NCBI GenBank assembly: GCA_937901105.1
Contig: CALCHD010000056.1
Location: 1 to 12,061, forward strand
Origin: an uncultured Bacteroidales bacterium
Lineage (GTDB): Bacteria > Bacteroidota > Bacteroidia > Bacteroidales > UBA932
Direction of reading: 5' to 3'
DNA length: 12,061 nucleotides
Part shown: piece after piece, positions 5,863-12,061 of the stretch
Layout of the letters: every line of letters begins with the position of its first letter
Position numbering within the stretch: the first letter of the stretch is position 1
The notes under the pieces: generated by a model
Seen by the model: the letters and a program-made list of their open reading frames with translations, nothing else
What the model was told of the DNA's origin: nothing
Database searches by the model: none
Made by a program: the position numbers and the translations under genes

Positions 5863-6852
5863 TTATTTGTTAGGCAGTTTGCGGAACAGTGCGTAGCATT
5901 TGAGATACTGCTTGTAGTCGAAGGCAGGGCTTCCCATAAGCGTTTCGCCCTCTTTCTTGGTGTTGCCAAGAATGCCGGCCTGTGCACCTACGCTGGTCTT
6001 GTCGTGAATTGTGATGTGGCCTGCAATTCCTACCTGTCCTCCAATGATGCATTTTGCACCAACTTTGGATGAGCCGGCAACTCCTGTCTGTGCAGCCATT
6101 ACTGTGTGCTCGCCAATCTCCACGTTGTGTGCCACCTGAATGAGGTTGTCAAGCTTAACACCCTTCTTGATAAGTGTGGTTCCCATTGTAGCCCTGTCAA
6201 CCACGGTATTTGCTCCAATTTCAACATCATCCTCAATTGTAACTATACCTGTCTGCGGAATCTTCTTGTATGAGCCGTCCTCCCTTGGGGCAAATCCGAA
6301 ACCGTCCGATCCTATCACCACATTTGCGTGCAGGATGCAGTTGTTTCCAATCTTGCAGCCGTCGTACACCTTCACTCCAGGGAAAAGTGTGCAGTTCTCA
6401 CCAATCTCAACATCATTTCCAATGTATACCTGCGGGTAGATCTGGGTATCTTTTCCAATCTTGCTCTTCTTCCCGACAAATGAAAATTCTCCCACATACA
6501 CCCCTTTGCCAAGCTTGGCGCTCCATGCACATTTTGCCCTCCAGGACTTTCCGCTCTTCTTGGATTTCTTGAGGGTGTTGAGCAGGTCGAGCAGAGAGGC
6601 TACTGCCTCGTATGCATTGTCTACCAGGATAAGGGTGGGCTGTACCGGCTCCTGTGGCTGGAATGACCTGTTTATTATAATGATGCTTGCCTTGCAGGTG
6701 TATAGGTACTGCTCGTATTTGGGATTTGCAAGGAAACAGATGTTTCCGGGCTTTCCGTTTTCAATCTTTGCAACGGAAGAGACTTTTACGTTAGGGTCTC
6801 CAACTATCTCGCCGTTGAAATGCTGTGCGATTACTTCTGCTGTAACTTCCAT
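5863..6852 (-). CDS. lpxD: UDP-3-O-(3-hydroxyacyl)glucosamine N-acyltransferase
   Basis: LpxD adds the second 3-hydroxyacyl chain, from ACP to the 2-amino group of the glucosamine formed by LpxC. The 329-residue protein is slightly shorter than the usual 340-350. The N-terminal uridine-binding domain covers about residues 1-100, with FLANPKYEQYL at 40-50. A left-handed beta-helix of hexapeptide repeats runs from about 110 to 295 and includes GSDGFGFAPR (181-190) and the catalytic His242 in IQVAHNVEIG (equivalent to E. coli His239). A C-terminal helix with YKQYLKCYALFRKLP closes the chain. It is the first gene of the minus-strand lipid A operon and is divergent from rimP. The ATG at 6852 matches the family start. 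Confidence 0.96.
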   Translation of the reverse strand: MEVTAEVIAQHFNGEIVGDPNVKVSSVAKIENGKPGNICFLANPKYEQYLYTCKASIIIINRSFQPQEPVQPTLILVDNAYEAVASLLDLLNTLKKSKKSGKSWRAKCAWSAKLGKGVYVGEFSFVGKKSKIGKDTQIYPQVYIGNDVEIGENCTLFPGVKVYDGCKIGNNCILHANVVIGSDGFGFAPREDGSYKKIPQTGIVTIEDDVEIGANTVVDRATMGTTLIKKGVKLDNLIQVAHNVEIGEHTVMAAQTGVAGSSKVGAKCIIGGQVGIAGHITIHDKTSVGAQAGILGNTKKEGETLMGSPAFDYKQYLKCYALFRKLPNK

Positions 6853-6876
6853 GGATAGGTATTATATATAACAAAG

Positions 6877-6884
6877 CAAAAGTA
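6877..6884 (-). promoter_or_regulatory. Candidate -7 box for the lpxD operon
   Basis: The minus strand reads TACTTTTG, matching TAnnTTTG, about 24 bases before the lpxD ATG in the divergent gap. No TTTG -33 element is visible at the expected spacing, so confidence is moderate. Confidence 0.4.
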
Positions 6885-6919
6885 ATAAAAAAATATGTAA
6901 TGTGGAAGAGAGGGGATAA

Positions 6920-6951
6920 TTTGCATATGTCATAAATTTTTCTTTCCTTTG
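6920..6951 (+). promoter_or_regulatory. Candidate promoter of the rimP-nusA-infB operon
   Basis: TTTG at 6920-6923 is followed after 20 bases by TTCCTTTG at 6944-6951. This is close to the Bacteroidota promoter (TTTG, about 20 bases, TAnnTTTG), with one mismatch in the second position of the -7 box. Transcription would begin near 6957-6960 and place the hairpin at 6971-6996 near the 5' end of the message. Confidence 0.45.
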
Positions 6952-6970
6952 CGCTTGAAATGAAAGGCTT

Positions 6971-6996
6971 GAGGGTGACCGCGTGCGGTTGCCCTT
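6971..6996 (+). promoter_or_regulatory. Stable hairpin in the rimP leader
   Basis: GGGTGACCG (6973-6981) pairs with CGGTTGCCC (6986-6994) around a CGTG loop, a nine-pair stem with two G-U wobbles that can extend by A-U and G-U pairs to 6971/6996. It lies 19 bases before the rimP ATG in an otherwise AT-rich gap and has no T-run directly after it, so it is not a typical terminator. It could act on translation or mRNA stability of the operon, or bind a regulator. Confidence 0.55.
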
Positions 6997-7015
6997 TGTT
7001 ATATGCATTAAAACT

Positions 7016-7486
7016 ATGATTACATCAGAAGCATTGGGCAGAACAATTGCCAATTATTTGAACGACAACGGATTGTTTCTTGTTGACATTGAGATCTCAA
7101 AAGAAAACGACATTACAATTGCCATTGAAAGCAGGGAAGGCGACGTGAAAATTGACAACTGCATTGATATCGACCGCCTTGTTGCAGATGCCTTTGACAG
7201 GGATGTTGAGGACTATTCGCTTACCGTAACATCTGCCGGACTGGACCAACCTTTTAAGGTTCTGGACCAATACATTAAGTTCATTGGCAGTGAAGTAGAG
7301 GTAGTAGTTAAGGGTGGCGGAAAGATGAAGGGGGTGCTTACATCTGCCAATGAAGCGGGTTTTGAGGTTACAGTGAGCAAGATGGTGAAAGTTGAGGGAA
7401 GCAAGAAGAAGGTTCAGCAGGACACCGTTACAGCATATACCTACGAGGGGATAAAATCGTGCAAGCCGGTAATCAAATTCAAATAG
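7016..7486 (+). CDS. rimP: Ribosome maturation factor RimP
   Basis: RimP assists maturation of the 30S ribosomal subunit. The 156-residue product has the two-domain layout: an N-terminal alpha/beta domain (about 1-75) ending in the signature LTVTSAGLDQPF, which matches the family pattern of Ser-x-Gly-Leu-x-x-Pro, and a C-terminal SH3-like barrel (about 85-156) with EVEVVVKGG and a closing VIKFK. I chose ATG 7016. An in-frame GTG at 6983 would add 11 residues but lies inside the leader hairpin and does not match the family start. The gene heads the conserved rimP-nusA-infB operon, with nusA 34 bases downstream. Confidence 0.95.
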   Translation: MITSEALGRTIANYLNDNGLFLVDIEISKENDITIAIESREGDVKIDNCIDIDRLVADAFDRDVEDYSLTVTSAGLDQPFKVLDQYIKFIGSEVEVVVKGGGKMKGVLTSANEAGFEVTVSKMVKVEGSKKKVQQDTVTAYTYEGIKSCKPVIKFK

Positions 7487-7520
7487 AACGTATTAAAATA
7501 AAAATAACATAAAGCTAAAA

Positions 7521-8753
7521 ATGGAAGGCCTTAATTTAATAAGCACATTTGCAGAGTTCAAAGAGCTTAAGAACATTGATCGTCCAACAATGATGAGTGT
7601 ATTGGAGGACATTTTCCGCACTCAGCTTGCCAAAATGTATGGTACAGCAGACAATTTTGATATCATCATCAATATTGACAAGGGCGATTTTGAGATTTGG
7701 AGGAACAGAACTGTTGTTGAGACAGTTGAGGATCCTAATACAGAGATTTCAAAAGAGGAGGTTGACAAGATTGACAGCTCTTACGAGATTGGTGAGGAGT
7801 TTACCGAGGAGGTTAAGCTTGCCAGCTTTGGCAGAAGGGGTATCCTTAACTTGAGGCAGAATCTGTCGGGAAGAATCATGGATATTGAGAAGGCAAACCT
7901 TTTCAATGCATACAGGGACCGCATTGGCGAGATTATCGTGGGTGAGGTTTACCAGGCATGGAAGAAAGAGGTGCTTGTACTTGATGAAGAGGGCAATGAG
8001 CTGCTTCTTCCAAAATCAGAGCAGATCCCTTCAGACTTCTTCCGCAAGGGAGAGTCAGTGAGGGCGGTTGTTTCTAGAGTTGAGATGAAGAACAACAACC
8101 CTGTGATCATCCTTTCAAGAACTGCTCCTATGTTCCTTGAGAAATTGTTTGAGCAGGAGGTTCCGGAGATTTTTGACGGTCTTATCACCATTAAGAAGAT
8201 TGTACGTATCCCAGGCGAGAGAGCAAAGGTTGCTGTTGAGTCATATGACGACAGAATTGATCCTGTAGGAGCTTGCGTGGGTGTAAAGGGTTCACGTATC
8301 CACGGTATTGTAAGGGAGCTTAAGAACGAGAATATTGATATCATCAACTGGACATCAAATACCCAGCTTTTGGTTCAGAGAGCATTGAGCCCTGCCAAGA
8401 TTTCTTCAATCAAGATTGAGGAGGGCAGAATCAGCGTATGGCTGAAACCGGGTGAGGTTTCTCTTGCAATTGGAAAGAACGGAAGCAACATCAAGCTTGC
8501 CAGCATGCTTGTAGGACAGGAGATTGAAGTATTCAGAGAGCTGGACGAGGAGGAAGAGGATGTATTGTTGAGCGAGTTCAATGATGAGATTGAGCAGTGG
8601 GTCATTGATGCCCTTAAAGGCATTGGCTGCGATACTGCCAAGAGCGTACTTGCACTTTCTGTACAGGATATCGTCAAGCGTGCAGACCTTGAGGAGGAGA
8701 CTGTAATTGAGGTGCAGAGCATCCTTAAATCGGAGTTTGAGGAGGAGAAATAA
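7521..8753 (+). CDS. nusA: Transcription termination/antitermination factor NusA
   Basis: NusA binds RNA polymerase and nascent RNA, promoting pausing and termination and taking part in antitermination. The 410-residue protein shows the family order: N-terminal polymerase-binding domain (about 1-128), S1 domain (about 135-200, starting near IGEIIVGEV), KH1 with DPVGACVGVKGSRIHGI (247-263) and KH2 with GEVSLAIGKNGSNIKLA (311-327). After an acidic stretch (EEEEED near 343-347), a short helical region (352-405) resembles the helix-hairpin-helix-like C-terminal repeat, present once here where E. coli has two, which fits the usual Bacteroidota length. There is no Shine-Dalgarno site; the leader before ATG 7521 is A-rich. 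It sits between rimP and infB, as in most bacteria. Confidence 0.96.
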   Translation: MEGLNLISTFAEFKELKNIDRPTMMSVLEDIFRTQLAKMYGTADNFDIIINIDKGDFEIWRNRTVVETVEDPNTEISKEEVDKIDSSYEIGEEFTEEVKLASFGRRGILNLRQNLSGRIMDIEKANLFNAYRDRIGEIIVGEVYQAWKKEVLVLDEEGNELLLPKSEQIPSDFFRKGESVRAVVSRVEMKNNNPVIILSRTAPMFLEKLFEQEVPEIFDGLITIKKIVRIPGERAKVAVESYDDRIDPVGACVGVKGSRIHGIVRELKNENIDIINWTSNTQLLVQRALSPAKISSIKIEEGRISVWLKPGEVSLAIGKNGSNIKLASMLVGQEIEVFRELDEEEEDVLLSEFNDEIEQWVIDALKGIGCDTAKSVLALSVQDIVKRADLEEETVIEVQSILKSEFEEEK

Positions 8754-8784
8754 TTTTTGTAGAATTTAAATTGGGGGAAATAAT

Positions 8785-11580
8785 ATGACAGAAAACGACA
8801 ACATCAGAATAGGTAAAGTCCTTAAGGAGTTCAATATTGGAATGGGTACTCTTGTTGAGTTCCTGCACAAGAAAGGCATTAACATAGATTCCAATCCTGG
8901 TGCAAAGCTTACAGGTGAGCAGTATTCACTGGTTGCCAAAGAGTTCAAGAAAGAGCAGATTGTGAAGGCAGAATCAAAGAAGGTTGCCATCAAGGTTAAG
9001 GACATAACAGACAAGGAGCCTAAAGCCATTGAGGATAAAGAGCCTGAAAAGGAGCTTTTTGTAAAGTCTTCAGTGAGTGAGCCAAAAGGCTTGAAAATAA
9101 TTGGCAAGATTAATCTCGACGGGCCAAAGGCAGAGCCAAAGGCAGAGGTTAAGCCTGCTGCAAAACCAGAAGTGAAGGCAGAGCCTAAAGTTGAGGAGAA
9201 ACCAGCTCATCAGCCGGAGGTAAAACCTGTGCAGACCCCTAAAGTGGAGCAGAAGCCTGTACCCCCAACAGCTAAACCACAGCCGGAAGCACCGGTAAAG
9301 GAGTCTGAAACAGAAAAGGCTGCCAATTCACACATTGAGACCAAATATCAGCCTCTTGCCGGAATCAAAGTGGTAGACAAGATTGATTTGGATGCTCTTG
9401 GAATGGGCGGAAGCGGAAGAAAGGAGAAGACAGACAATAAAGGCAAGGAAAAGAGGGCAAGAATCCACAAGAAGAACGAGAAGGTGGATGTTGCCAAGGA
9501 GTCGAAACAGAATAGCGGCAACAAGCCGGGTGCAGGCCAGAACGGCAAGCATCAGGGCGGGCAGCATCCTAATGCCAACGCTGGAAAACAGCAGAACGGC
9601 AAGAATCAGAACCAGAACAACAACGGCAAGGGCAACAAGAAAGACAAGTTCAAGCCAGTTAAGGTTGAGGTTGATGAGGATGCAGTACAGAAGCAGATAA
9701 AGGAGACCTACCAGAGAATGGTAGAGGGTAAAGGAAAGACCAAAGGCTCTAAATACAGAAAGGAGAAGAGAGAGCAGAACGTTCAGAGAATGATGGAGGA
9801 GGAAGAGTTGGAGATGATGAACAGCAACGTACTTAAAGTTACAGAGTTCGTTACTGTAAATGATCTTTCAACAATGATGAACACTCCTGTTATCAAGGTT
9901 ATTGAGGCTTGTATGAACTTGGGCCTTATGGTGTCTATCAACCAGAGGCTTGATGCAGAGGCGCTGGTTCTTGTTGCAGAGGAGTTCGGCTACAAGATTG
10001 AGTTTGTAACTGCAGAGATTCAGGAGACCATTGAGGAGGGCAACGAGGTTGATACTCCGGAGATGCTTGAGGAGAGGCCTCCAATCGTTACTGTGATGGG
10101 TCACGTAGATCACGGTAAGACTTCATTGCTTGACTATATCCGTAAGGCAAACGTAATTGCCGGTGAGGCAGGCGGTATTACCCAGCACATTGGTGCTTAC
10201 AACGTAAAATTGCCTAACGGAAGAAAGATCGCATTCCTTGATACTCCAGGTCATGAGGCGTTTACCGCAATGCGTGCCCGTGGTGCAAAGGTTACCGACT
10301 TGGCAATTATCATTGTTGCTGCCGATGACGCCATAATGCCGCAGACCATTGAGGCAATCAGCCACGCACAGGCAGCAGGCTGTCCTATGATCTTTGCAAT
10401 CAACAAGATTGACAAGCCGGCAGCTAATCCCGACAAGATCAGGGAGCAGCTTTCACAGATGAATATCCTAGTAGAGGACTGGGGCGGAAAATACCAGTGC
10501 CAGGAGATCTCTGCAAAACAGGGTATAGGTATTGAGGAGCTTTTGGAGAAGGTATTGCTTGAGGCAGATATGCTTGAGCTTAAGGCAAACCCTAACAAGA
10601 AGGCAGTAGGTACAGTTATTGAGTCTTCATTGGATAAAGGTAGAGGTTACCTTGCAACAATCCTTGTACAGGCAGGTACATTGCGCGTTGGCGACGTTAT
10701 GTTGAGCGGTTGCTACACCGGTAAGGTTAAGGCTATGTTCAACGAGCGCGGACAGAAAGTTGCAGAGGCAGGCCCTTCAACTCCGGTGTCAATCCTAGGC
10801 TTGAACGGTGCTCCTAACGCAGGTGAGACTTTCAACGTATTTGATGACGAGAAAGAGGCAAAGGATATTGCAAACAAGAGGGAGCAGCTGTTGCGTATCC
10901 AGGGCTTGAGAACCCAGAAGCACATTACCTTGGAGGAGATCGGACGCCGTATTGCAATTGGAAACTTCCAGGAGCTTAACGTTATCATCAAGGGTGACGT
11001 GGACGGTTCAATTGAGGCATTGAGCGATTCATTGATCAAGCTTTCAACAGAGGAGATTCACGTAAATGTAATCCACAAGGCTGTGGGTGCAATCTCGGAG
11101 TCAGACGTACTGTTGGCTGCAGCATCAAATGCAATCATCATCGGATTCCAGGTAAGGCCTTCTGCAAACGCAAGAAAGCTTGCAGACAACGAGGAGATTG
11201 AGATAAGGCTTTACTCTGTAATCTACGATGCCATCAACGAGGTTAAGAGCGGTATTGAAGGTATGCTTGCACCAGAGGAGAAAGAGGAGGTTACTGCTAC
11301 CGCAGAGGTACGTGAGACCTTCAAGATCTCTAAAGTTGGTACAATTGCCGGCTGTATGGTTAAAGAGGGTAAACTTACCAGAAATGCGAAAGTGCGCGTA
11401 ATCCGCGACGGTATCGTTATCTACACCGGAAGCCTTGGTTCATTGAAGCGCTTCAAGGACGATGTTAAGGAGGTTAACAGCGGTTACGATTGCGGTTTGA
11501 ACATCGACGGCTACAACGACATTAAAGTTGGAGACATCGTTGAGGCTTACCAGATTGTTGAGATAAAGAGAACTTTGTAA
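8785..11580 (+). CDS. infB: Translation initiation factor IF-2
   Basis: IF-2 is the GTPase that places initiator fMet-tRNA on the 30S subunit and promotes 50S joining. The 931-residue product begins with an IF2 N-terminal domain (1-60). A Pro/Lys/Glu-rich segment with repeated PKAE/PEVK-like units follows (about 113-172), then an Asn/Gly/Gln/Lys-rich stretch (about 236-289). A second N-terminal-type domain covers about 348-412. The G domain is intact: GHVDHGKT (439-446), GGITQH (463-468), DTPGH (486-490), NKID (540-543) and SAK (576-578). Domains II, III and the fMet-tRNA-binding C-terminal domain follow to residue 931. ATG 8785 is preceded by GGGGGAAA, a partial Shine-Dalgarno-like run, 31 bases after nusA. 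The long linker is typical of Bacteroidota IF-2. Confidence 0.97.
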   Translation: MTENDNIRIGKVLKEFNIGMGTLVEFLHKKGINIDSNPGAKLTGEQYSLVAKEFKKEQIVKAESKKVAIKVKDITDKEPKAIEDKEPEKELFVKSSVSEPKGLKIIGKINLDGPKAEPKAEVKPAAKPEVKAEPKVEEKPAHQPEVKPVQTPKVEQKPVPPTAKPQPEAPVKESETEKAANSHIETKYQPLAGIKVVDKIDLDALGMGGSGRKEKTDNKGKEKRARIHKKNEKVDVAKESKQNSGNKPGAGQNGKHQGGQHPNANAGKQQNGKNQNQNNNGKGNKKDKFKPVKVEVDEDAVQKQIKETYQRMVEGKGKTKGSKYRKEKREQNVQRMMEEEELEMMNSNVLKVTEFVTVNDLSTMMNTPVIKVIEACMNLGLMVSINQRLDAEALVLVAEEFGYKIEFVTAEIQETIEEGNEVDTPEMLEERPPIVTVMGHVDHGKTSLLDYIRKANVIAGEAGGITQHIGAYNVKLPNGRKIAFLDTPGHEAFTAMRARGAKVTDLAIIIVAADDAIMPQTIEAISHAQAAGCPMIFAINKIDKPAANPDKIREQLSQMNILVEDWGGKYQCQEISAKQGIGIEELLEKVLLEADMLELKANPNKKAVGTVIESSLDKGRGYLATILVQAGTLRVGDVMLSGCYTGKVKAMFNERGQKVAEAGPSTPVSILGLNGAPNAGETFNVFDDEKEAKDIANKREQLLRIQGLRTQKHITLEEIGRRIAIGNFQELNVIIKGDVDGSIEALSDSLIKLSTEEIHVNVIHKAVGAISESDVLLAAASNAIIIGFQVRPSANARKLADNEEIEIRLYSVIYDAINEVKSGIEGMLAPEEKEEVTATAEVRETFKISKVGTIAGCMVKEGKLTRNAKVRVIRDGIVIYTGSLGSLKRFKDDVKEVNSGYDCGLNIDGYNDIKVGDIVEAYQIVEIKRTL

Positions 11581-11595
11581 AAAAGTCACATATAA

Positions 11596-11633
11596 AAAAG
11601 GAAAGCTGATCATTGCGGTCAGCTTTTCTTTTT
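11596..11633 (+). terminator. Intrinsic terminator of the rimP-nusA-infB operon
   Basis: AAAGCTGATC (11602-11611) pairs with GGTCAGCTTT (11617-11626) around the loop ATTGC, giving ten pairs with one wobble. A-rich sequence lies before the stem and TCTTTTT after it, and these can pair further. It begins about 15 bases after the infB stop, a strong rho-independent terminator. Confidence 0.9.
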
Positions 11634-11645
11634 GCCATAAATTCT

Positions 11646-11653
11646 TAATTTTG
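11646..11653 (+). promoter_or_regulatory. Candidate -7 box for folP
   Basis: TAATTTTG matches TAnnTTTG and lies 21 bases before the folP ATG, just after the infB terminator. No well-placed TTTG -33 element is visible. It implies that folP is transcribed separately from the infB operon. Confidence 0.45.
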
Positions 11654-11674
11654 TACAGATAAGCAAAGACAACT

Positions 11675-11890
11675 ATGACAAATATATGCAGCTCCGGTAC
11701 CGGCCCTATGGTTATGGGTATCCTTAACATAAACAATGAATCCTTTTACAGCAGGAGTCGGCATACTGCACTTGAGGATGTGGATGCCACTCTCTGCAAA
11801 ATGGTGGAAGATGGTGCGGATATCATTGATGTGGGCGGTGAGTCCACAAGACCGGGGTATGAACAGATTTCAGAGGAAGAAGAAATTGCA
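11675..11890 (+). CDS. folP: Dihydropteroate synthase, N-terminal part only (truncated at a join)
   Basis: DHPS condenses 6-hydroxymethyl-dihydropterin pyrophosphate with p-aminobenzoate in folate synthesis and is the sulfonamide target. The first 72 residues are recognisable: PMVMGILNIN (11-20) as strand 1 and loop 1, then ADIIDVGGESTRPGY (48-62), the conserved pterin-binding region. After SEEEEIA (66-72) the family match stops, although the frame stays open to the window end and encodes unrelated AT-rich sequence. Only about a quarter of the usual 270-280 residues is present. Loop 1 is unusual: the common Asn-x-Thr-Pro-Asp-Ser-Phe reads Asn-Ile-Asn-Asn-Glu-Ser-Phe. The start at 11675 follows a promoter box and gives the expected N-terminus. 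Confidence 0.75.
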
Positions 11891-12061
11891 TTTATTGACT
11901 ATGGTGATACAACAATTAATGTCCCATCATTATTAGTTGATATTGAATCAGGTAAAGCTGTTATTGCAAAAATAGAAGAAGAAATGAAAAAAATAATAAA
12001 AGAAGATTTAGCTATAGAAAGGTTTGAACTTCCAAGGCCAGATGCTTTAAAATTAATGAGT
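11891..12061 (+). CDS. AT-rich foreign segment, end resembling threonyl-tRNA synthetase (partial at both ends)
   Basis: From about 11891 the frame of folP continues open to the last base, but composition falls to about 28% G+C and Glu is mostly GAA instead of GAG. Bases 11972-12058 encode IEEEMKKIIKEDLAIERF followed by LPRPDALKLM. From memory this resembles the second N-terminal region of Bacillota threonyl-tRNA synthetase, just after its GFYYD motif. The 27 residues before that (FIDYGDTTINVPSLLVDIES and on) do not match ThrRS well, so another protein or a second join is possible. There is no start codon of its own and no stop within the window. It is probably the other half of a chimeric join rather than a real DHPS fusion. 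Confidence 0.4.

Noticed and set aside
6983..7015. Extending rimP upstream to the GTG at 6983
   Set aside because: The added 11 residues do not match the family start, and the GTG lies in the loop of the leader hairpin.
9121..9660. Repetitive-looking stretch in infB as a possible repeat array or insertion
   Set aside because: The reading frame is continuous, and Pro/Lys/Glu and Asn/Gly linkers are normal between the N-terminal domains of Bacteroidota IF-2.
11675..12061. A novel DHPS-ThrRS fusion enzyme
   Set aside because: The switch coincides with a sharp drop in G+C and a change in Glu codon use, and the second part lacks its own domain start, so a chimeric join explains it better.

Overview
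The core of this window (about 400 to 11890) looks like a chromosomal segment from a Bacteroidota bacterium, most likely of order Bacteroidales. Several things point there: an OmpP1/FadL-like outer-membrane protein of the type common in Bacteroidales, a WbqC-family protein, a lipid A cluster in the order lpxD-lpxC-fabZ-lpxA, a 931-residue IF-2 with a long low-complexity linker, TAnnTTTG promoter boxes, and mostly A-rich leaders in place of Shine-Dalgarno sites. The two ends look different. Bases 141-310 are about 23% G+C and 11881-12060 about 28% by hand count, against roughly 48% in the adjacent 11701-11880. What can be read there resembles Bacillota (Firmicutes) proteins. I read the ends as chimeric joins, from amplification or assembly or less likely from transfer, not as native flanks.

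Layout: 1-~390 is an AT-rich foreign flank with a truncated DnaB/DnaD-type replication protein on the minus strand. 408-2921 (+) holds a secreted Trp/Tyr/His-rich protein followed by an OmpP1/FadL-like barrel. 6852-2898 (-) is a tight lipid A operon, lpxD-lpxC-fabZ-lpxA, ending with a WbqC-family gene that overlaps the barrel gene tail to tail. 6853-7015 is a divergent control region with opposing promoter candidates and a strong hairpin in the rimP leader. 7016-11580 (+) is the translation/transcription operon rimP-nusA-infB, closed by a clear intrinsic terminator. 11675-~11890 (+) is the start of folP, which runs in frame into AT-rich sequence whose last third resembles threonyl-tRNA synthetase.

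Functionally, LpxA, LpxC and LpxD catalyse the first three committed acyl/deacetyl steps of lipid A synthesis, and FabZ maintains the hydroxyacyl-ACP pool shared between lipid A and fatty acid synthesis. RimP, NusA and IF-2 serve 30S maturation, transcription elongation/termination and translation initiation. The first two plus-strand genes are cell-envelope proteins of unassigned role.

I found no CRISPR array, transposase, phage gene, toxin pair, tRNA or rRNA, and no convincing new multi-gene system. The points most worth a second look are the two chimeric ends, the separate lpxC and fabZ genes (fused in most Bacteroidota), the rimP leader hairpin and the odd His/Trp-rich secreted protein.
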